DNA of 64,000 bases from Paractinoplanes bogorensis (GCF_018829635.1 NZ_JAHKKG010000004.1:186001-250000), one strand, 5' to 3'. Positions 1-12,733 are shown, counted from the stretch's first letter. Translations and numbers: made by a program. The notes: generated by a model from the letters alone, not told the origin.

Positions 1-1
1 A

Positions 2-1450
2 TCAGAAGATCTCCACGCCCGGGAACGGCGACTCGGCGCCGCGGCCGGGCCTCTCGCCGCACAGCCGGGGCGTCGGGAAGATCTTGCCGGGATTCGACAG
101 CATCAACGGATCGAACGCGCACCGCACGAGCTGCATCGTGTCGAGGTCGTCGTCGCCGAACATCCGCGGCATGTACTTGGCCTTGTCCATGCCGACGCCG
201 TGCTCGCCGGTGATCGACCCGCCGTACTCGATGCAGAGGTCGATGATCGCCCCCGACACCGTCTCGGCCCGCTCGGCCTCGCCCTCGATGCCGTCGTCGA
301 ACAGCACCAGCGGATGCAGGTTGCCGTCTCCGGCGTGGAAGACGTTGGCCACCCGTACGCCGTGCTCGTTCGCCACCTCGGAGATGCGCCGCAGCACCTC
401 GGGCAGGGCGGTCCGCGGGATCACCCCGTCCTGCACGATGTAGTCGGGGCTGATCCGGCCGACCGCCGCGAACGCCGACTTGCGGCCTTTCCAGAACAGC
501 GCCCGCTCGAGATCGTCGGCCGCGATCCGGATCTCGAAGGCGCCGTTCTTCTCACACAGCGCGGTGACCTGCTCGAACTGGGCCTCGACCTCGGCCGACG
601 GCCCGTCCAGCTCGACGATCAGCACCGCCGCCGCGCCCGCCGGATAGCCGCAGGCGACCGCCGCCTCGGCCGCCTCGATGGCCAGGGCGTCCATCATCTC
701 GATCGCGGCCGGCACCACCCCGGCCCCGATGATCGCCGACGTGGCGGCGCCGGCCTGGTCGATGCTCGGAAAGGCGGCCAGCAGCGTCCGTACGGTCTCG
801 GGCAGCCGGGTCAGCTTGACGGTGACCTCGGTGGCGATCCCGAGCGTGCCCTCCGACCCGACGAACGCCCCGATCAGGTCGTAACCGGGCGGGTCGAGCG
901 CCCGCCCGCCGAGCCGCAGCAGCTCGCCGTCGGGCGCCACGATCTGCAGCCCGGTCACGTGGTTGGTGGTGAACCCGTATTTCAGGCAGTGCGCTCCGCC
1001 CGAGTTCTCGGCCACGTTGCCGCCGATCGAGCAGATCTGCTGACTCGACGGGTCGGGCGCGTAGTAGTAGCCGTGCGGGGTCGCCGCCTTGGTGACCTGC
1101 AGGTTGATCACGCCGGGCTCGACCACGGCCCGCTCGTCGGCCGGCGCGATCTCGACGATCCGCCGCATCTGGGCGGTGACGATCAGCACCCCGTCGGCAT
1201 GCGGGAGCGCCCCGCCGGACAGCCCGGTGCCCGAGCCCCGGGCCACGAACGGCACCCCGGCCGCGACGCAGGCCCGCACCACGGCGGCGACCTGCTCGGC
1301 GGTGTGCGGCAGGACGACCAGGGCCGGGACGACCTTGTAGTGCGCGAGGCCGTCACACTCGTACGTCCGCAGCTCCGCCCGGTCCGTGATGACCTGCCCG
1401 GAGCCCAGCTCAGCTCGCAGCAACCGGGCCAGCGCGTCGATGTCGGCCAT
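2..1450 (-). CDS. FAD-linked oxidase (GlcD / D-lactate dehydrogenase type)
   Basis: A 482-residue flavoprotein of the VAO/PCMH superfamily, like glycolate oxidase subunit GlcD and bacterial D-2-hydroxyacid dehydrogenases. It probably oxidises a 2-hydroxy acid to the 2-keto acid. The FAD-binding half carries the phosphate-binding motif ARGSGTGLSGGA near residue 75 and a second FAD contact around SIGGNVAENSGG near residue 140. The C-terminal half has the cap-domain signatures HAGDGNLHP and GEHGVG that hold substrate- and metal-binding histidines. The ATG at 1450 is preferred over an upstream in-frame TTG because it begins the conserved helix. The gene is complete but ends at the window edge, so its downstream neighbour (perhaps a GlcE/GlcF partner) cannot be seen. 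Substrate is not determinable here. Confidence 0.88.
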   Translation of the reverse strand: MADIDALARLLRAELGSGQVITDRAELRTYECDGLAHYKVVPALVVLPHTAEQVAAVVRACVAAGVPFVARGSGTGLSGGALPHADGVLIVTAQMRRIVEIAPADERAVVEPGVINLQVTKAATPHGYYYAPDPSSQQICSIGGNVAENSGGAHCLKYGFTTNHVTGLQIVAPDGELLRLGGRALDPPGYDLIGAFVGSEGTLGIATEVTVKLTRLPETVRTLLAAFPSIDQAGAATSAIIGAGVVPAAIEMMDALAIEAAEAAVACGYPAGAAAVLIVELDGPSAEVEAQFEQVTALCEKNGAFEIRIAADDLERALFWKGRKSAFAAVGRISPDYIVQDGVIPRTALPEVLRRISEVANEHGVRVANVFHAGDGNLHPLVLFDDGIEGEAERAETVSGAIIDLCIEYGGSITGEHGVGMDKAKYMPRMFGDDDLDTMQLVRCAFDPLMLSNPGKIFPTPRLCGERPGRGAESPFPGVEIF

Positions 1451-1547
1451 GCCAGACAACCTAACCCCGGAACGTCACTGAGCGCGATGCTCCCGGTGAG
1501 TCCCGTAGTAGTTCCGGAGCGGCCCTGGATCCCGCCGGCCGGTCTGG

Positions 1548-1553
1548 GATTAT
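1548..1553 (+). promoter_or_regulatory. Probable -10 box of a leaderless promoter
   Basis: GATTAT lies 6 bp upstream of the lipoprotein ATG at 1560 and no ribosome binding site is visible, as expected for the leaderless transcripts common in actinobacteria. No clear -35 box is seen. Confidence 0.4.
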
Positions 1554-1559
1554 GGCCCG

Positions 1560-2240
1560 ATGTTCGCTCGAGCTGTCGTGACCGGGACCTGCGCCCTTCT
1601 GCTCCTCGCCGGCTGCTCCGGCGACGACGACCCGGCCCCCGAGCCGACCGGGCTGCTCACCGTCACCACCATGCGCGGCGCGCTGCTGCAGGCGAACGAG
1701 ATCGGGCCGACCTGGGCCGCGCCGCAGACCAGCGCCGACCCCAACCAGTTGGTCAGCCTGTGCGGCGGCACCACCACCGCCCCCAGCGTGCCGCCCGGCG
1801 CCGAGACGGTGGCCGCGTCCTTCGTGGACGAGGGTGACAAGGGTGCGCAGACGCTCGACCAGACGGCACTCGTCTACGGCGACCCGACCCAGGCCACGGC
1901 GGCCCAGACGGCGCTGCGCGCGGTGGCCGACGGGTGCCAGGCCAACGTGTCGGTGCCGGCCACCGTCAACGACGAGAAGTCCGAACCGGCCTACACCGAA
2001 ACCGTCGCGATCAAGACACTCGACGAATCCGGCTGGACCGGGTTCGTCGTCGTCCGGCACAAGAAGTACGACCCGGCCCACCCGGGCACGGCGGACACCG
2101 CGGTGGCCGTGCTGACCAGCCGGAACGTCACGCTCGTGGACACGTACGCGATCTATCGGATCAACAACTCGAGCCCGTCGGCCAACTTCGACGCCGACTG
2201 GCAGCGGCTTGTCGGCAGCGTCGTCCAGCGCGTCGGATAG
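1560..2240 (+). CDS. Secreted lipoprotein, sensor-domain-like
   Basis: A 226-residue exported lipoprotein. The N-terminus has a short charged start, a hydrophobic run and the lipobox LLAGC (Cys about residue 19), then an acidic linker. The remaining ~190 residues resemble the extracellular PknH-type sensor domains common in actinobacteria: paired cysteines, a long mixed alpha/beta fold and a C-terminal block ending near a conserved Trp. The resemblance is by eye only. A GATTAT box at 1548-1553 sits 6 bp before the ATG, suggesting a leaderless transcript. The 3' end runs into a short repeat that copies its last codons and stop, and then a hairpin terminator shared with the convergent P450 gene. 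Confidence 0.7.
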   Translation: MFARAVVTGTCALLLLAGCSGDDDPAPEPTGLLTVTTMRGALLQANEIGPTWAAPQTSADPNQLVSLCGGTTTAPSVPPGAETVAASFVDEGDKGAQTLDQTALVYGDPTQATAAQTALRAVADGCQANVSVPATVNDEKSEPAYTETVAIKTLDESGWTGFVVVRHKKYDPAHPGTADTAVAVLTSRNVTLVDTYAIYRINNSSPSANFDADWQRLVGSVVQRVG

Positions 2241-2273
2241 CCGGTTCGCGAGTCGGATAGCCAGGCGGGATAG
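2229..2273. repeat. Stop-codon-spanning repeat at the lipoprotein 3' end
   Basis: The last codons and stop of the lipoprotein gene (CGTCGGATAG) recur as CGAGTCGGATAG at about 2249-2260 and, decayed, as GGCGGGATAG at about 2264-2273. The TAG is kept in every copy. The same pattern occurs at several other gene ends in this window. Confidence 0.65.
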
Positions 2274-2308
2274 ACACGAACCCCTACTGTCGTCTAATGT
2301 TCCGAGTG

Positions 2309-2358
2309 CGCCGTTGAGAGTTCTTCCCCCGTGGAATTCTCAGCGGCGTCTTAATTTT
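2309..2358. terminator. Probable bidirectional intrinsic terminator
   Basis: A 15-bp stem (2309-2323 pairing with 2334-2348, two G-U pairs) with a C-rich loop is followed on the plus strand by TCTTAATTTT. It lies between the lipoprotein stop and the P450 stop codon (2351-2353), so it can end both convergent transcripts. Confidence 0.75.
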
Positions 2359-3559
2359 GTACGGGTAGTGCGTCGTAGCCGCGGATGGTGAGACTGTCCC
2401 GCCGCGCCGCCCCGGGGGCGAGCCGCAGGCCGGGCAGCCGCTCGAACAGGCGCGGAAAAGCGATCTCCGCTTCGAGCCGGGCCATCGGCGCCCCCAGGCA
2501 GTAGTGCATGCCCCCGCCGAACGCCAGCGACGCGTTGTCGGCCCGCTTCAGATCCAGCCGGTCCGGCTCGCTGAACCGCCGCGGATCCCGGTTGGCCGAG
2601 CCCGTATAGGCCACGATCCGGTCACCCGGCTGGAAAGTCACCCCGGCGATCGTGGTCGCCTCGAGGGCCGTCCGGTCGATGTTCTGCACCGGCGAGTCGT
2701 AGCGCAGCAGTTCCTGCACGGCGGCGGCCGGATCGGCGAACAACGCCGGCCGCTGCTCCGGATGCTCCAGCAACGCGACCAACCCGTTCGACAGCAGGTT
2801 GGTGGTCGTCTCGAACCCGGCCGCGAACAACAACCCGGCCATGGTGAGCAACTCGTCCTCGGTGAGCCGGTCACCCGCCTCCTCATGACCGACGAGGGCG
2901 CTCATCAGATCCTCGCGCGGCTGCCGGCGCCGTTCGGTGGCCAGAGCGGCGAGATATTCCCGTACGGCCTTGGCCGCTGGATTGGCTTTCGACAGCACCT
3001 CGGGCGTGATGTCGTCGAGCACGGCCGACCAGTCCGACACCAGATGCTGGAACTGGGCCCGATCGGCGGCCGGGATGCCCAGCAGCTCGCTGATCACGTT
3101 GCACGGCAACGGAAACGCGAACGCCTCGACGAAGTCGGAGGAGGACCGGCCGGCCATCACGTCGATCAGGTCGTCGATCATCCGCTCGGTCGCGGGGCGC
3201 AGCGCCTGCACCCGGCGAGCGGTGAAACTCGAGCTGACCAGGCGTCGCAGCCGCGTGTGGTCGGGCGGATTGATGCCGAGCAGGCTAGTGAAATATCCGT
3301 ACAAAGCCGGATGTTCGGCCCAGTCGGCCAGCCCGGCGTGGGCCAGCAGTTCGACCGGCATCTTGCCCAGGCGGTGATCGCGGGCGACCGCCGCGCACTC
3401 GGTCCAGCGGGTGACGATCAGGGTGCCGTCATCGGCCCGGACGACCGCGCCGATCTCGCGGAGACGCGCGTAGTGACCGTACGGCTCTTCGCGCCCGACG
3501 ACGGTGGAGAGCTCGGCGATCAGTGCCGAGACCTCGCGACTTTCCACAATGTCCGCCAC
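2351..3559 (-). CDS. Cytochrome P450
   Basis: A soluble bacterial P450 of about 402 residues, the usual length for class I actinobacterial enzymes that take electrons from ferredoxin. The I-helix oxygen-binding motif AGFETT, the K-helix ExxR in ELLRYDSP, and the heme loop FGGGMHYCLG with the axial cysteine are all intact, so it should be active. The start is uncertain: TTG at 3574, GTG at 3559 and others are possible with no clear ribosome binding site; GTG 3559 is given. No ferredoxin or biosynthetic genes flank it, so the substrate cannot be inferred. The motif set resembles the CYP107-like macrolide/xenobiotic group, but subfamily assignment needs alignment. Confidence 0.9.
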   Translation of the reverse strand: MADIVESREVSALIAELSTVVGREEPYGHYARLREIGAVVRADDGTLIVTRWTECAAVARDHRLGKMPVELLAHAGLADWAEHPALYGYFTSLLGINPPDHTRLRRLVSSSFTARRVQALRPATERMIDDLIDVMAGRSSSDFVEAFAFPLPCNVISELLGIPAADRAQFQHLVSDWSAVLDDITPEVLSKANPAAKAVREYLAALATERRRQPREDLMSALVGHEEAGDRLTEDELLTMAGLLFAAGFETTTNLLSNGLVALLEHPEQRPALFADPAAAVQELLRYDSPVQNIDRTALEATTIAGVTFQPGDRIVAYTGSANRDPRRFSEPDRLDLKRADNASLAFGGGMHYCLGAPMARLEAEIAFPRLFERLPGLRLAPGAARRDSLTIRGYDALPVQN

Positions 3560-3626
3560 AACGTGACCATACAAGCCGCGAGCACGCGCTGACTGTGACA
3601 GATCTGGCGTTCGGTACCGAACGGGG

Positions 3627-3655
3627 TTGAGCGACGAGCGCGCGTGTTCTAGGCT
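3627..3655 (+). promoter_or_regulatory. Housekeeping-type promoter of the XRE gene
   Basis: TTGAGC (3627-3632) and TAGGCT (3650-3655) are separated by exactly 17 bp, a good match to the actinobacterial vegetative sigma consensus. Transcription would begin near 3662, leaving a 5' leader of about 115 nt before the GTG at 3778. Confidence 0.6.
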
Positions 3656-3777
3656 TCAGCTCGTTCCATCAACCACAGTTTATGGACGCCAGCATCGGGG
3701 GATGTGCATGGACGCGGTTCGTGTCCCTGCTCATGGCAACCGGCGGCTGTGGTTTCCAACGGGGGAGGGGGGCGTGG

Positions 3778-4173
3778 GTGGGCGCCTTCTCCATCGCGGC
3801 AAAGCTTGATCGCCTGTTCCGGCAGCATCGGCCGGAGCCCAGCTACATGGCGGTCGCCGAGGCGGTCCGGGCCGGCCAGGGTGTGTCGATCTCGCACACG
3901 TACATCTGGCAGCTGCGGACCGGCAAGCGCGACAACCCCACGGTCACCCACCTGACCGCGCTGGCCGCCTACTTCGGCGTCCCGGTCTCCTACTTCCTCG
4001 ACGACGAGCAGACCCGTCGCATCGACGACCAGTTCGAGCTGCTGCAGAGCATCCGCGACGCCGGGGTGACCGAGATCGCGCTCCGGGCGGCCGACGTCTC
4101 GCCCCGAGGCCGCGACAAGATCAGCGAGATGATCCGGATGGTCTGGGAGTCGGAGCGGCAGGCGGACAGCTGA
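3778..4173 (+). CDS. XRE-family helix-turn-helix regulator
   Basis: A 131-residue DNA-binding protein. The GTG at 3778 is chosen because a strong purine-rich ribosome binding site (GGGGGAGGGG, 3761-3770) precedes it and the conserved part starts there with FSIAAKLDRLF. Residues ~10-75 form an XRE-type HTH, including the recognition segment around SHTYIWQLRTGKRDNP and the helix ending AAYFGVPVSYFLDD. A helical C-terminal tail of ~50 residues may dimerise. This layout is like actinobacterial EspR-like regulators. It runs convergently into the membrane-protein gene and overlaps it by 53 bp (4121-4173). Together with the ImmA/IrrE-type peptidase beyond, it forms a plausible regulator/anti-repressor set. 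Confidence 0.8.
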   Translation: MGAFSIAAKLDRLFRQHRPEPSYMAVAEAVRAGQGVSISHTYIWQLRTGKRDNPTVTHLTALAAYFGVPVSYFLDDEQTRRIDDQFELLQSIRDAGVTEIALRAADVSPRGRDKISEMIRMVWESERQADS

Positions 4174-5287
4174 CCGGCTGTTCCGAGATTTTCCGGTACG
4201 CCGTACTCACCGCGCTCAGCCACGCCACCTCGTCGGTCATCTCCGGTCCGACTGTGGCCCAGCTGCCCGGTTCTCCGACCGGCTCGTCGCCGCGGGCCCG
4301 CCGGTGCAGCGCCTCGGCGATCCGCCGCGCCTCGTCCTCCGGGCCGTTCTGATCCGCCGTTCCCGGCTCGATGCCCGGCCGTGGCCTCGTGGCGCCACTG
4401 TCTCCCGCGGCCGGGCCGGGCGGCAGGTGCACACGCAGGGCCAGCAGGCCGTCCCGGATCTCGATGACCCGCCGATAGACGCGCAGGTGCACGTCGTCGA
4501 CCCCGGCCAGCTCGACGATCGCCCGCCGCGGGGAGAACAGGATGACCTGGGGGAACGTGTCACGCATGGCCTTCCACAACGGCCGCAGAGCCAGGAGCGA
4601 CCGGTACGCCGCCAGGGCCGACAACCCGCGCGGCACTGACACCGCCGCCCCGCCGGCCACCATCAGCAGCGCACCGACCGCCTGCGCGAACTCGGCCGGC
4701 GGGGTGAGCCGTGCGGGATCCACGCCGGCCCCGGCGCCGATCATGGTGGTGACCACCGCGCGGAAGAGGGTGTCGAGCGCGAGCAGCCCCGCCCCGGCCG
4801 CGACTCCCCGCAGCGCCGCCCGCGACCAGCGCGCCGGCACCCCCGCGGCGGTCCGCCCGAACAGCACCGCCCCGGCCGAGAGGGCGGTGCCGACGTAAAG
4901 GTCGAGAGCCAGCCAGAACGTGACGACGCCCGGGGTCAGGGGGCCGTCCACCACGCCCGGGCTGACCGCGAACGTGACCGCCGCCGTCGCGAGCAGCGTC
5001 AGCATGACCGCGGCCGACGCCCGGTGCCAGGCCGCGGCCCGCCCGTCGGCCAGCAGCACGAACCGCAGGAACCAGTACGAGGCGACCATCGCGGCCAGGT
5101 GCTGGGCGGCCCCCAGATGAGCCCGGCTGAGCTCGTCGACCAGTGGCGGGAAGCCGGCCGTGCGGGATACGGCCAGGGCGATGATGCTCGCGCTGAGGGC
5201 GCGCTGCCGGCTGTCGCGCCAGAGCCCGGGCAGGCGGGACACCGCCAGGCCCCAGAGGAAGATCATCAGGGCGGCGGCGAGGATCAC
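4121..5287 (-). CDS. MAB_1171c-like integral membrane protein
   Basis: A 388-residue protein with about seven hydrophobic segments in its first ~240 residues, then a charged, soluble C-terminal half of ~140 residues. It resembles the family annotated in databases as MAB_1171c putative transporters; transport has not been shown to my knowledge. The start is the GTG at 5287, whose last two bases overlap the TGA of the upstream peptidase gene (GTGA, 4-bp overlap), so the two are translationally coupled. The soluble region contains the pattern LFSPRRAIVELAGVDDVHLRVYRRVIEIRD, split here only for description, which looks like a structured domain rather than linker. The 3' end overlaps the convergent XRE gene. 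Confidence 0.7.
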   Translation of the reverse strand: MILAAALMIFLWGLAVSRLPGLWRDSRQRALSASIIALAVSRTAGFPPLVDELSRAHLGAAQHLAAMVASYWFLRFVLLADGRAAAWHRASAAVMLTLLATAAVTFAVSPGVVDGPLTPGVVTFWLALDLYVGTALSAGAVLFGRTAAGVPARWSRAALRGVAAGAGLLALDTLFRAVVTTMIGAGAGVDPARLTPPAEFAQAVGALLMVAGGAAVSVPRGLSALAAYRSLLALRPLWKAMRDTFPQVILFSPRRAIVELAGVDDVHLRVYRRVIEIRDGLLALRVHLPPGPAAGDSGATRPRPGIEPGTADQNGPEDEARRIAEALHRRARGDEPVGEPGSWATVGPEMTDEVAWLSAVSTAYRKISEQPVSCPPAAPTPRPSGSSR

Positions 5288-5766
5288 CACCGGTCGAGGC
5301 CGAGGGCGTCGGTGACCCGGCCCAGGGCGTTGCGGGGCGTGCGCACCGAGCGGCCGCGGATCAGCGAGGCCATCATCTCGGCCTCGCGTTCCTGCACGTC
5401 GGAGTAGGCGGCGCGGCCCAGCATCCGCCGCACGACGGCCGGGTCGAGGTCGGGGAAGAGCCGGGCGATCGCCGCGTCGGCCCCCGAGTGTCCGCAGAGG
5501 ATGTGCGAGAGCTCGTGCAGCACGATGTGCTCGGCGTGCAGCGGTGACGTGCCCGGATCGAAGAAGATGTGATCGGCCCGCTCGGTGCCGATCCACATGC
5601 CGCACGGCGCCTCGGCGCTCAGCCCCGGGACGGGCCGGCGGATCAGCGGGCGGCCCCGGCGCGCGGCCACCTCGTCGCAGAACTCGTCGAGGTCGAACGG
5701 GTCGGGCACCCGGACGCCGCGCAGCATCGCCTCGCATCGCCGCCGCAGACCCTCCACCGCGGACAC
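5284..5766 (-). CDS. ImmA/IrrE-family zinc metallopeptidase
   Basis: About 160 residues with the gluzincin motif HELSH at residues 84-88 in the context HIVLHELSHILCGH, the hallmark of ImmA/IrrE peptidases, which usually cut XRE-type repressors. A downstream EREAE segment near residue 130 probably supplies the third zinc ligand. The start is uncertain: GTG at 5766 or 5757 are likely, while an in-frame TTG at 5832 would add a poorly conserved extension. The gene is coupled by a 4-bp overlap to the seven-helix membrane protein, and an XRE regulator lies convergently just beyond. That triad suggests signal-controlled cleavage of the regulator, an inference from family knowledge. Nothing else points to a prophage. 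Confidence 0.78.
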   Translation of the reverse strand: MSAVEGLRRRCEAMLRGVRVPDPFDLDEFCDEVAARRGRPLIRRPVPGLSAEAPCGMWIGTERADHIFFDPGTSPLHAEHIVLHELSHILCGHSGADAAIARLFPDLDPAVVRRMLGRAAYSDVQEREAEMMASLIRGRSVRTPRNALGRVTDALGLDRW

Positions 5767-5947
5767 GCTACCCGCCCGTTTCGCTGCGCGGAACTGCGCG
5801 GAGAAAGCGCTTACCGAACACGGGGTGTCCAAGGCCTGTGGAATACCCCACCGGACTGTTAACTATTCGGCCATCCCGTGCTTAGCCTTACGAACCTTGG
5901 GGCAGAAACCAGTTCGGCCGAGGAATCAAAACCGGAGGTGGCTGGCG

Positions 5948-8629
<2,682 letters not shown>

Positions 8630-8642
8630 CCGATTTTTCCCT

Positions 8643-8680
8643 CCGCCGTCCGGGTGCGATCACCTGGGCGGCGGATTTTT
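8643..8680 (+). terminator. Intrinsic terminator of ppdK
   Basis: A 14-bp stem (8643-8656 with 8661-8674, two G-U pairs) closed by a CGAT tetraloop is followed by ATTTTT. It lies 13 bp past the ppdK stop and ahead of the VOC gene. Confidence 0.85.
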
Positions 8681-8735
8681 GTCGGCGGGGAGGTCTAGCG
8701 TCGGCCGTGACAAGTTTCAGCCAAGGGAGTCTGTG

Positions 8736-9149
8736 ATGGCGTCTCAGCTCAACCCCTACCTGACGTTCAACGGCAACGCCCGCGAGGCGATGGAGTTCTA
8801 CCACTCCGTCTTCGGCGGTGAGCTCAAGGTCAACACGTTCGGCGAGTTCGGCGCGCCCGACCCGGCGATCGCCGACAAGGTCATGCACGCGATGCTGACC
8901 ACCGAGCGGGGCTACGTCCTGATGGCGTCCGACGCGGCGCCCGGCATGGGCGAGGCCAAGGCCGGCGACACGATGACGGTCAGCCTCAGCGGCGACCCCG
9001 GCGAGGGCCTCGAAGAGGCGTGGGACAAGCTCGCCGACGGCGGCAACGTGACGATGCCGTTCGAGAAGCAGATGTGGGGCGACGTCTACGGTCAGCTCGT
9101 CGACAAGTTCGGCACCCCGTGGATGGTCGACGTGGTCGCGCCGCAGTGA
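8736..9149 (+). CDS. VOC-family (PhnB-like) protein
   Basis: A 137-residue protein of the vicinal oxygen chelate superfamily, PhnB/3-demethylubiquinone-methyltransferase-like branch. It opens with PYLTFNGNAREAMEFYHSVFGG, the typical first beta-alpha unit (quoted in parts), followed by HAMLTTERGYVLMASD and closes with GDVYGQLVDKFGTPWMVD. Proteins of this type are usually small metal-binding enzymes or resistance proteins of unknown substrate, and no specific function can be assigned. The ATG at 8736 has AAGGGAG about 6 bp upstream. It is a stand-alone gene between the ppdK terminator and a hairpin shared with the convergent lipoprotein gene. Confidence 0.85.
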   Translation: MASQLNPYLTFNGNAREAMEFYHSVFGGELKVNTFGEFGAPDPAIADKVMHAMLTTERGYVLMASDAAPGMGEAKAGDTMTVSLSGDPGEGLEEAWDKLADGGNVTMPFEKQMWGDVYGQLVDKFGTPWMVDVVAPQ

Positions 9150-9157
9150 CCCGTGCT

Positions 9158-9186
9158 CGTCCCGGCCCCGATGCAGGGCCGGGACG
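9158..9186. terminator. Hairpin between convergent genes
   Basis: A perfect 11-bp GC-rich stem (9158-9168 with 9176-9186) with a 7-nt loop lies in the 46-bp gap between the stops of the VOC gene and the convergent lipoprotein gene. There is no T-tract, which is common for actinobacterial terminators. Confidence 0.6.
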
Positions 9187-9195
9187 GGTCTCCCG

Positions 9196-9594
9196 TCAGC
9201 TGCCGGCCGAGGCGGCCGGCTTGCACAGGTTGGTCGTCGCGATCGCCACGATGCGCTGACCGTTCTTCGCGTTCGTCGAGAACAGGTTGGTCGCGTCGGT
9301 GACCTGCTCGCTGACGGTCATGCCGTTCTTCGCGTCCTGACACAGGTTGTACCCGTTGTCGATGGCGGTCTGCTCGTCCTTCACCAGCGCGGGGTCCAGG
9401 GCCCGGAGCGCCTTGATGAAAGTCGCCTCGTCGCCCTTGGGCAGGCTGCCCGCGACGTCCTTGACGGCTGCCGCGCTCGGGTTCCCGCCGCTGGTGTCGC
9501 TCTTGGTGTCGTCGCCGCCGGAACAGGCGCTCAACGACCCCAGCCCGAACACGGCCACCAGAACGGTGCCGGCCACGGCAAGACGTGCCCCCAC
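9196..9594 (-). CDS. Small secreted lipoprotein, unknown function
   Basis: A 132-residue predicted lipoprotein with a hydrophobic signal and lipobox LSAC, then a Gly/Asp/Ser linker. GTG 9594 is chosen as start because GAGGGGGA lies just upstream; an earlier GTG at 9636 is less well supported. The mature part has two cysteines (NLCQDA and the NLCKPA near the end) that may form a disulphide, and is otherwise an acidic helical domain. I recognise no family. It sits upstream of nothing co-directional that would give a context, with a tandem-repeat tract between it and recQ. Confidence 0.65.
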   Translation of the reverse strand: MGARLAVAGTVLVAVFGLGSLSACSGGDDTKSDTSGGNPSAAAVKDVAGSLPKGDEATFIKALRALDPALVKDEQTAIDNGYNLCQDAKNGMTVSEQVTDATNLFSTNAKNGQRIVAIATTNLCKPAASAGS

Positions 9595-9737
9595 GTTGCG
9601 TCCCCCTCGTTTCGATGAAGCGATCTTTACCGCCACGTACCGCAGGCACGGTACGGGGCCCCCGCCACACCCGAAACAGCCCCCCAGCCAACAATTCCAC
9701 CCAACCGGTCGGCCGCCCTCGCCGCCGGGCGGGCCAG

Positions 9738-9908
9738 TTCGGCGGTCGGGCGGTGCGCTGAGTTCTGCGGCCGGGCGGTGCGCTGAGTTCTGCGGCCGGG
9801 CGGTGCGCTGAGTTCTGCGGCCGGGCGGTGCGCTGAGTTCTGCGGCCGGGCGGTGGGTTCAGTTCTGCGGCCGGGCGGTGCGTTCAGTTCCGCGGCCGGG
9901 CGGTGTGC

Positions 9909-9911
<3 letters not shown>
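9738..9911. repeat. 25-bp tandem repeat reaching the recQ stop codon
   Basis: About seven copies of a 25-bp unit (core CGGCCGGGCGGTGCGCTGAG followed by TTCTG). The copies nearest recQ read GGTGCGTTCAG and GGTGTGCTCAG, the last containing the recQ stop (TCA, 9909-9911). The unit therefore includes the gene's stop region. This fills most of the 314-bp gap between the lipoprotein start and recQ; nothing else is visible there. Confidence 0.8.
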
Positions 9912-11906
<1,995 letters not shown>

Positions 11907-12208
11907 CCCGCGACAGTACAGAGATTCGCCCCTCAGGCGCGAAGCCCTGTGGACAACCCCGAATTGTGGATAACCCCGATCGTGTGTCACCTCACCGTGT
12001 CCCAGGCCCGGCCTCCGCCGGGCCCCGGAATCGGAACCTCACCCGGCCCGCATCCTGCTGCTATCGCCTAGCTCACCGACTGAATACGTCACGCCACTGA
12101 CAGCGCGCGCAGGCGCTGGTTGCGTACACTTCGTCGCGCGGGCGGGCAGATTGACGCTGGTCTCGGGCCCGCTGTGCAATCGGTGCCGGCTGTGGATCGG
12201 AGTAGTAG
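11907..12208. other. Intergenic gap with a pair of DnaA-box-like sites
   Basis: A 302-bp gap between the divergent starts of recQ and a hypothetical gene. It contains TGTGGACAA (11948-11956) and TGTGGATAA (11965-11973), reverse complements of the DnaA boxes TTGTCCACA and TTATCCACA, starting 17 bp apart. No gene is seen in the gap. Confidence 0.6.
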
Positions 12209-12733
12209 GTGGAGCACGAGGGCGAGAAGGAAGCCAAGGTGACGGAAATCGGCACTGACGCCGACGTGTTCGAGGGCAACCAGCTGCTGCACATCGCCTC
12301 GACGATGACTGACTCCGACATCGATCAGGTGCGCAGGCAGGTGGGGGAGCTCGGCAATTTCAAGCAGCTCGCCACCGACGCGCTTTCCATCCTCGAACGG
12401 CTCCACCGTACGACTCTCGACGCCAACGGTCAGAGTGCCGATCATTTCTTCCGTTCATGCCAGGAGACCCGCGCCGCCTTCGCCATGGTGCTCGCGCGGG
12501 AGGACCTCCAGTGGGAGCAGCAGAAGTACGTCCTCGACAAGCTGATGGAACTCATGCACCTGGAAAGCGCCAAGGACACCGAGACCAAGAAGCTGATCCA
12601 GACGCTGGCGCAGAAGATGTCCAACCGGATGCTTCTGCTCACCGGAACTGCCATCGCGGCCGGTGCCGTGGCCGTCGCTGTCGCCGCTCCCAGAGCAGCC
12701 CGAGAGATCGCGAAAGTGCTGACCAAAGAGTGA
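12209..12733 (+). CDS. Hypothetical helical protein with C-terminal hydrophobic tail
   Basis: A 174-residue protein I do not recognise. The body (about residues 15-135) is predicted by eye to be almost all helical, rich in charged residues and Gln, and contains a segment WEQQKYVLDKLMELMHLES suggestive of coiled coil. The C-terminal ~35 residues are an Ala/Val-rich hydrophobic stretch (starting NRMLLLTGTAIAAGA) ending in a basic helix, so it may be a tail-anchored or membrane-associated protein. GTG 12209 has GGAG 8 bp upstream; GTG 12239 is an alternative start. It stands alone between recQ and the PAS regulator. Confidence 0.6.
   Translation: MEHEGEKEAKVTEIGTDADVFEGNQLLHIASTMTDSDIDQVRRQVGELGNFKQLATDALSILERLHRTTLDANGQSADHFFRSCQETRAAFAMVLAREDLQWEQQKYVLDKLMELMHLESAKDTETKKLIQTLAQKMSNRMLLLTGTAIAAGAVAVAVAAPRAAREIAKVLTKE

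Noticed and set aside
4121..5737. A single 538-codon protein covering both the membrane protein and a region upstream.
   Set aside because: The upstream ~150 codons are an Arg/Pro-rich out-of-frame shadow of the peptidase gene; the GTGA overlap at 5287 gives a natural start.
3601..5830. Prophage remnant suggested by XRE plus ImmA/IrrE genes.
   Set aside because: No integrase, attachment repeats or phage structural genes; base composition matches the surroundings.
5585..5947. N-terminal extension of ppdK.
   Set aside because: The extension is Arg/Ser/Thr-rich, lies antisense to the peptidase gene, and a strong ribosome binding site precedes the ATG at 5948, where family similarity begins.
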